Part shown: positions 59,029 to 64,000 of the stretch, piece by piece | Layout: each line of letters begins with the position of its first letter | How positions within the stretch are numbered: position 1 is the stretch's first letter | Origin: Amblyornis subalaris | Lineage: Eukaryota > Chordata > Aves > Passeriformes > Ptilonorhynchidae | DNA length: 64,000 nucleotides | Direction: 5' to 3' | Assembly (NCBI GenBank): GCA_018881555.1 | Contig: JACAXG010000056.1 | Location: 569,462-633,461, forward strand | Notes under the pieces: model-generated | The model's database searches: none | The model's input: the letters and a program-made list of their open reading frames with translations, nothing else | What the model was told of the DNA's origin: nothing | Position numbers and translations under genes: made by a program

Positions 59029-59060
59029 GCAGAACTGCCCCTTTCCTTTGGGAGCTGTAA
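59029..59060 (+). CDS. REEP1: candidate REEP1 coding exon 7 (residues 196-206, stop)
   Basis: Exon 6 ends in phase 1 with a G, so exon 7 must begin GN if glycine 196 is kept as in human (C-terminus SSGTA). Here a good acceptor (cctgtgctttttccacag) is followed by GC AGA ACT GCC and then CCT TTC CTT TGG GAG CTG TAA. The protein would end SSG-RTAPFPLWEL. The recovered T-A pair after an extra R resembles the human end, and the frame then runs seven codons further to TAA. This is inferred from phase, splice signal and partial similarity only. The true exon could lie elsewhere, even beyond the window. Confidence 0.55.
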
Positions 59061-59066
59061 ATGTCG

Positions 59067-59073
59067 TGTGGTA
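59067..59073 (+). promoter_or_regulatory. possible miR-140-3p seed match in REEP1 3' UTR
   Basis: TGTGGTA, 7 nt after the candidate stop, matches miR-140-3p positions 2-7 plus the A opposite position 1. Human REEP1 3' UTR variants just after the stop have been linked to a predicted miR-140 site, as I recall. A 7-mer can occur by chance, and I looked for it after placing the exon. Confidence 0.3.
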
Positions 59074-59634
59074 CTCATTGTTATAGAAAGCTGTAAATTC
59101 CAGAACAATATTTCCAAATATTTTTCAAGGCAATCCTGTTGTTCTGGCAAATGTCCAGTAACAATCCACATACAGACATGTCCTTATTAACAGTGAGGAG
59201 TTTTGCACTTCTTAACCTTAAGGTATTGCCTTAATTTGTGTTGCACCCCAGGACAGTCAGTGTCCAGAGCTGGTGCTGCCTGGGCCAGAGGATCACAAAC
59301 AACAGAGCTACCCTCTGTATTGCCCAAACCCAGTGTTCCTTCTGCTTAAACTTCTGCCAAGCTGAGATCATTCTCAGCTGGAATGATTTCAAAGCAGAAA
59401 TGGACAGTGTGCTTTCTGATACTTCCCNTTCTTCCGAGCAGGAGAGAATCAAGGCTGTTTCTTGGTTTTGCACCCAAGGACCAAAGGCTTTGCATGACAG
59501 AAAAAAGGCGGGGGACCATCAGCAGTCAGGATGTGTTCGGGTATTCAGCCCCCATCAACCAGAAAGATGTGTGAGAACAACAACACATCACAACATTGAT
59601 GCGTGACAACAATATGTTGTCTGAAGTCTCAGAG

Positions 59635-59640
59635 AATAAA
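59635..59640 (+). terminator. candidate polyadenylation signal AATAAA
   Basis: The first AATAAA after the candidate exon 7, giving a 3' UTR of about 600 nt. A GT-rich downstream element is not obvious. The human 3' UTR is longer as I recall, so this may be an alternative site or unused. Confidence 0.3.
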
Positions 59641-62600
59641 CTGTCATAAAACTATCATCAGCTCCCNTCTGTGTAAAATCAGAGGCTGAACCCACGGTAG
59701 ATCTCTTGAGGAAGCCCATAGTTTCACAGGAGCATCCTGCCAATGTGAGGGAGCACTCCCACTGAAAGGGTGTGACCCAGCTGCTTGCTCCTGGCCCACA
59801 CTGTCCTTTCCCTTGGACGTATTAAATCTTATTTTTATGTGCTGACCCCAGTCAAGGAGTTGGTTCAAGTTAAATGCTGTTCCTTGCTTCCAGGTTGCTC
59901 TTGTCCTCAAGCCAGTAGAGAGCAGCAGCACAGACAGCAGCAATGGGACAAGGAAGGTGGAGGCCAGAGTGCAAGGGACGGTGGGACATCTGCTTTCCAC
60001 AGCAGCACTGGTTTGTGCTGCTTTAAAATGACTGTGAAACTATGGAATAACTTCCAGTGTCTCCAGTGCAAGGATAATCATAACTAAAAAAATCACACAG
60101 AGCTCTAATCTTTTTCTTCTTCTGAAGAGCTTTTTTTAATCTGGAGTCATTGATGCCACTGTGAGCATTAAATTGAAAGGCTCAAACTGGAAATTTAGGC
60201 TGTTCCCTGGAACACAAACTGTCCTCAACATGNAGCTGTAAACTTCACACTTTCATGAACAGTTATGAATCACCTGCATTTGCACTGAAGGGTGCAATGC
60301 AATTCTCTTAGTTGCTTTCATTCTTATGGCAATTCCATCAGGATATTAATTNCTGTAGGACCTTCCTGGTTCAGGAAGATCAGGGATCCGTGGATAGTTT
60401 TCTTTAGAAGCTGTGTGAGTGGTTGCAGGAGCCAGACTTCTACAAGAAGTCTAAATCTACTGAAAATAATCCCAGTATAGAGCAATACAAGTCCCAGTAC
60501 GGCACCCTGTGTTTTTTATCACACAGCCTTTTGCACTATGTTACCCACTGCTTATCCACACTCCCAGGTCCTTCCAGCTAGGAGTTATTTCTATTCAGTG
60601 GTCTGAGAACAGAGCCAGGGAGCTGTACCTAACCACATCCTTGACATCCANATGGACACAGCCCAGGATGAGGCACATTCCCGAGTCTGTGCTCCATGCT
60701 GGTCAGTGGAGACACTCATCTCCCTGTGCACATGAGGGCCTTGAAGTTCACTTCAAAACGATGCCAGGTGTTTTCTAAGAGTGAGTGGCTCAGCCTGATG
60801 AGTTCCTAATGCTCAGCTCCTCTTTCAGTGTGCACGTGTTGCTCAGTATGCCGACTCCTCAGAGGTGAGTGCTGGATTTCCTGTGTCCTGGTATCCATGC
60901 ATCCCTTTTGGGCATGGCTGTATTCCCCAGCCTGGCTTGCTCCTGATGCTCTTGCTCACTGGGTTTCCTAACACCAGGGGAACAAAGNAGGGAAAGGCCA
61001 GGCTGTGAGAGGGTTTGGGAGCTATGTGTGTGCTGATGGCAAGAATTGCAGTGCTTCTTACCATACTCACCTGTGTTATCCAAGGATGGGGACTGTTTCT
61101 CTGGAGAAAAACTTCATTCTTTTCTGCTCTAGAGGATGTGCCATGTCCTCACTTTACAGTGTAACTCCTCTGCCCTGTGTCCTCCAGTGCTAGTGTAAAT
61201 CCACTGGGAATGCAGCAAAAGCAAATCCTGCTCAGTCCCAGCCCTGTTTTGCTCTGTTCCCTAGGGATTGGCACATGTTTGTCCATGGACAACGTGGAGA
61301 GGACGTTTGTTATTGGGATGAGCAGGGTATGTAGCAAAGCCCAGTAGCAAACCCTGGTATGACAAAATAGGTTGGAACAGACTCTCCCTGCCTCAGTGTC
61401 CGCCAGAGCCATTTTTGAAGAATGTCCCCACTGTCCACAGTATTTATTGTGTTTACAAACGTAGAAGTGCAGTCAATGGTTTGCTGCTGGTGGTCTTTTC
61501 AGTGCTGTGCCAGTCAGCTTGGTTGCTAAGAGCCAAGACATGTCACTTCTGCATTTTTTCCCAGTGGCAGATGAAAGGAGCGGGAGAACTCCAATTTGGG
61601 CATGCCAGAGGATGGGACTGCCAAGCAGCTTATCTGAGGAGAAAAAAGAAATCCAGACTGGCAGCATCTCATGTTGGTGGAGGCAAAAGACCTCCATAAA
61701 TCCTTTTCTTCTCGTCTCTTTTTATTTTGCACACTAATCAACCTGGAGACGGCAGCAGAAGGACTAAAGNATCACAGTGCTGCCACCGTGCTGCAGCCAC
61801 CAGTGCCTTCCCACGGCCCTGCACCTGGTGCCAGAGCCCTGTGCAGTGTTGGTGCTTGGAGGCTGGTGATCCCAGCCTGACACAGCCTCCTTGCACGCTA
61901 CATGGGTGGCAAACCCACCCTCATATTTGGTTTGTCACCCTCCCTTTTCTGGGTGAGTGTGCCACTGTGCAGGACAATGAAGTGTGTTTAAGGTGGCATC
62001 TGTTGAAGCAACCATGAAACACTTATATTCACAGGGNATTTTATTAACCTTCTAATTTTAGCCTAAGCCAATTTTATGGATTTGACTTCAAAGTGTTATT
62101 TATAAAAAGAATCACTGAATCCTTATGGGCTTAACAGTCATGAGTTAATCTTAGGAAAGTCATTTAATGATGCTAAAGCAGCGATCAGTCCAATATGTTT
62201 ATGAATTGGACCCAAAGTCATTTTTATCTTGTTGAAATTGCGTGCACTGTCTTTCAGATTGGCTTGTTTTACTATTCCTGCCCCACTCTCTAACATAATC
62301 CNGTCCCTCAGACCGTGTCAATAGGGATGTGCTGACGCTCTATCTCATAGAGGGTTCATTCTGTCTCCACAGGCTGCCCTTTCTCTGTCTCCAAGGCAAT
62401 AGATGCATTAATGCACTCTCAGACAGTGGCCTGCCATTAAAATGCTCCTTTGTAAGTGCAGCTTCGGTAGCTTGGAGAGCTGACTACGTCATGTGAACAT
62501 TTTTCAGTGCCACAAAAAGCTGAGGGAAGAAAGAATCTAATTTTGTTTAGCTAGGACTAAGTTGCTCTGAGCTATTGGCACTCATCTTCCCTTGGTGCAA

Positions 62601-62975
62601 ACTTTCGTGTAGCCAATTTCAGAGTCCCTTTATTAACAGTTCTCATTTCCAAAGAGTTTATAATCTAAATGAGCCGATAGTCGAGCCTTACTTCAAGGAG
62701 GAATGTTAAAGACTGCTTTAGAGCCTTGGTGCAGCCTTTTTGGCAGGAGCAGTTGCTTAATGCTCTTGCAGGTGAAACAATTGCTTCGCTGGCTGACTCA
62801 CACAAACTCCCACAGCTCTTAGGAGAGCACAGGCTGGTGGAGCAAGTCTGAGCATCCTGCTCCCTAAATGATATCCTGAGAAAAAGTGTCATGAGGATGA
62901 GGCCTGCAGGGGCCATGGAGTGTGCATTTCTGCAGAGCCTAAAGGCCAGGCTGANCACAGCCTGAGCCCCCTGAG

Positions 62976-63064
62976 CTGGAGCAGGTCTGTCCCTGTCAGC
63001 AGTGGTGGTGGGCTGGGGGCTGATGGGCTGCTCTGTTCTGGAGCAGGTCTGTCCCTGTCAGCAG
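62976..63064. repeat. local duplication, 27-bp unit, 62-bp period
   Basis: CTGGAGCAGGTCTGTCCCTG followed by TCAGCAG occurs at 62976-63002 and again, exactly, at 63038-63064. The spacer is G-rich (GTGGTGGTGGGCTGGGGGC). Confidence 0.9.
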
Positions 63065-63658
63065 GGGTGGGCTTCTCTGTGCTGAAGCTGTTTGCTTCAC
63101 AGGAGAGCCCTTTCCTGCCCAGTTGGATCCCTCCTGCTGGTCTCATAGTCTGCACATGACAAAACATTGCTGTAATTCAGGACATTCATCCTCCTCTGCT
63201 GTGGGCAGCTTCACTAAAATACAAGCATGTTCTGCCAGATGTACTCCAGCATATCTTGACAGCTCCTATGCCAGCTCCTCTTGCTCTTGTTCAGGGGCAG
63301 GCCTTTGCTGGTGGAACTCCTTCCAGGTCTTTCTTTATACAAGTTTCTGATTTATCTCCTTTATGTTCTGTGGAAAGTCAGACTGCAGCATTCAGGAACA
63401 ACGGTACAATTATGTAAGAGCTCTTTTTCCTCTTCAGAGAGGACAGAGTGAAAATCTCCAGGGATATCTGTTTGTCTTTTGGCAGTGCTTGGCAAATGCT
63501 TAAACGCTGGTCAATATTAAACAATCTCGCTTGGGACTGGCATTTAAGAAGTAACAAATATTATGTTTGGTGGTGTCTCTCAACTAACATCTCTTAGGTG
63601 CTGTTGAAAAGACCTGGGGCATGGTTGAGAGGGAAAAACAATTTTAATTCTTGCAGAG

Positions 63659-63664
63659 AATAAA
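63659..63664 (+). terminator. alternative candidate polyadenylation signal AATAAA
   Basis: A second AATAAA about 4.6 kb past the candidate stop. It would imply a 3' UTR somewhat longer than in human REEP1. Position is the only support. Confidence 0.2.
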
Positions 63665-64000
63665 TATATCTATCATGAATTGAAGAATCAGCTGTATATC
63701 AGGAGAACTATTGGGACTGCAAGTACTTGAGGGGGCACTTAATACTAAAATGCTGATGAGGAGCCTTAGGCAGTGTAAGAAATGTGCAGGGATGTTAGTG
63801 ATGAATGGGGCTGGTTTTGGGTCTGCACTGCAGCGTGGTGCTCCACAAGGTGACAGATCACACACGACCAGCAGTACAGCTCACTGAGGACCTCGATGGG
63901 ATGNCCACTTAATTGTGTTTAAACAAATCACCTTATTGGTCTATTACCTCAATCCAACCCCTTCTTTGTGGTATCCTGTGAACTGCACATGAGTTATTAC

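Larger units (their letters stand above)
4165..59060 (+). other. REEP1: REEP1 gene, coding span (6 firm exons + 1 candidate)
   Basis: Receptor expression-enhancing protein 1 shapes tubular ER and links ER membranes to microtubules. Joining the exons gives a protein beginning MVSWIISRLVV and continuing [55 protein letters not shown] and [20 protein letters not shown], which I recognise as REEP1. Paralogue REEP2 differs at several of these places (for example it has SSYKAVKTK and SYETMMRVGKRG, from memory). Exon phases fit without a gap: 32, 73, 77, 121, 114 and 169 nt, then 32 nt. Introns are about 27.3, 2.8, 1.8, 1.6, 16.0 and 4.8 kb. Positions P19, A20, W42 and D56, where human SPG31 missense changes are reported as I recall, are unchanged. 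The predicted protein is 206 residues if the last exon is right, against 201 in human. Confidence 0.95.
59061..64000. other. REEP1 3' UTR and/or downstream flank
   Basis: No second gene is recognisable on either strand. MRPL35, which I recall lying tail-to-tail with REEP1 in mammals, is not seen. The stretch holds two candidate polyadenylation signals and a 62-bp-period duplication near 62976-63064. AT-rich blocks near 62040-62240 and 62440-62640 are unique sequence. Confidence 0.55.

Noticed and set aside
61880..61900. Alternative REEP1 exon 7 near a CCAGCCTGACACAGCC stretch
   Set aside because: It has no adjacent polypyrimidine acceptor and the required phase-1 glycine completion does not fit. 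The site at 59029 fits both.

Overview
The window is vertebrate nuclear DNA and almost certainly from a bird. Interspersed repeats are dominated by CR1 LINE 3' tails ending in ATTCTRTGATTCT-type motifs, there is one avian-type endogenous retrovirus, and coding sequence is sparse. The scattered single Ns (roughly one per 500 bases by eye) look like ambiguous or polymorphic calls rather than gaps. The species cannot be fixed from sequence alone.

One protein-coding gene fills the window on the + strand: REEP1, an ER-shaping membrane protein of the TB2/DP1/HVA22 family whose human orthologue is the SPG31 hereditary spastic paraplegia gene. Six coding exons can be joined exactly, in frame, through canonical GT/AG sites: 4165-4196, 31491-31563, 34351-34427, 36245-36365, 37943-38056 and 54097-54265. 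A candidate seventh exon at 59029-59060 completes the frame with a stop and would make a protein of 206 residues. The start codon lies in a CpG island (about 3780-4680) that marks the promoter. Positions 1-3779 are upstream flank, and sequence beyond 59060 is 3' UTR or downstream flank.

Intron 1 (27.3 kb) holds ancient CR1 copies, one with a recognisable reverse-transcriptase C-terminal remnant on the - strand, MIR-like relics, a 50-bp tandem repeat and a possible conserved non-coding block near 30.3-30.5 kb. Introns 2 to 4 are short and nearly featureless. Intron 5 (16 kb) carries an antisense, internally deleted ERV at 39959-42651. It has a perfect 6-bp target duplication (GCTCCT), a full ~1.0-kb 5' LTR, a lysine-tRNA-type primer binding site, a Gag-like frame joined directly to an integrase core, and only ~180 bp of 3' LTR. 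Further on, intron 5 has a cluster of hairpin-forming and repeated sequence at 44.77-45.73 kb, including a perfect 24-bp inverted repeat with arms about 0.7 kb apart.

The points most worth checking are the candidate terminal exon, which would give this bird REEP1 a short C-terminal extension relative to human, the Gag-integrase fusion in the ERV, and the repeat cluster in intron 5. No second protein-coding gene, tRNA, rRNA or CRISPR array could be supported.
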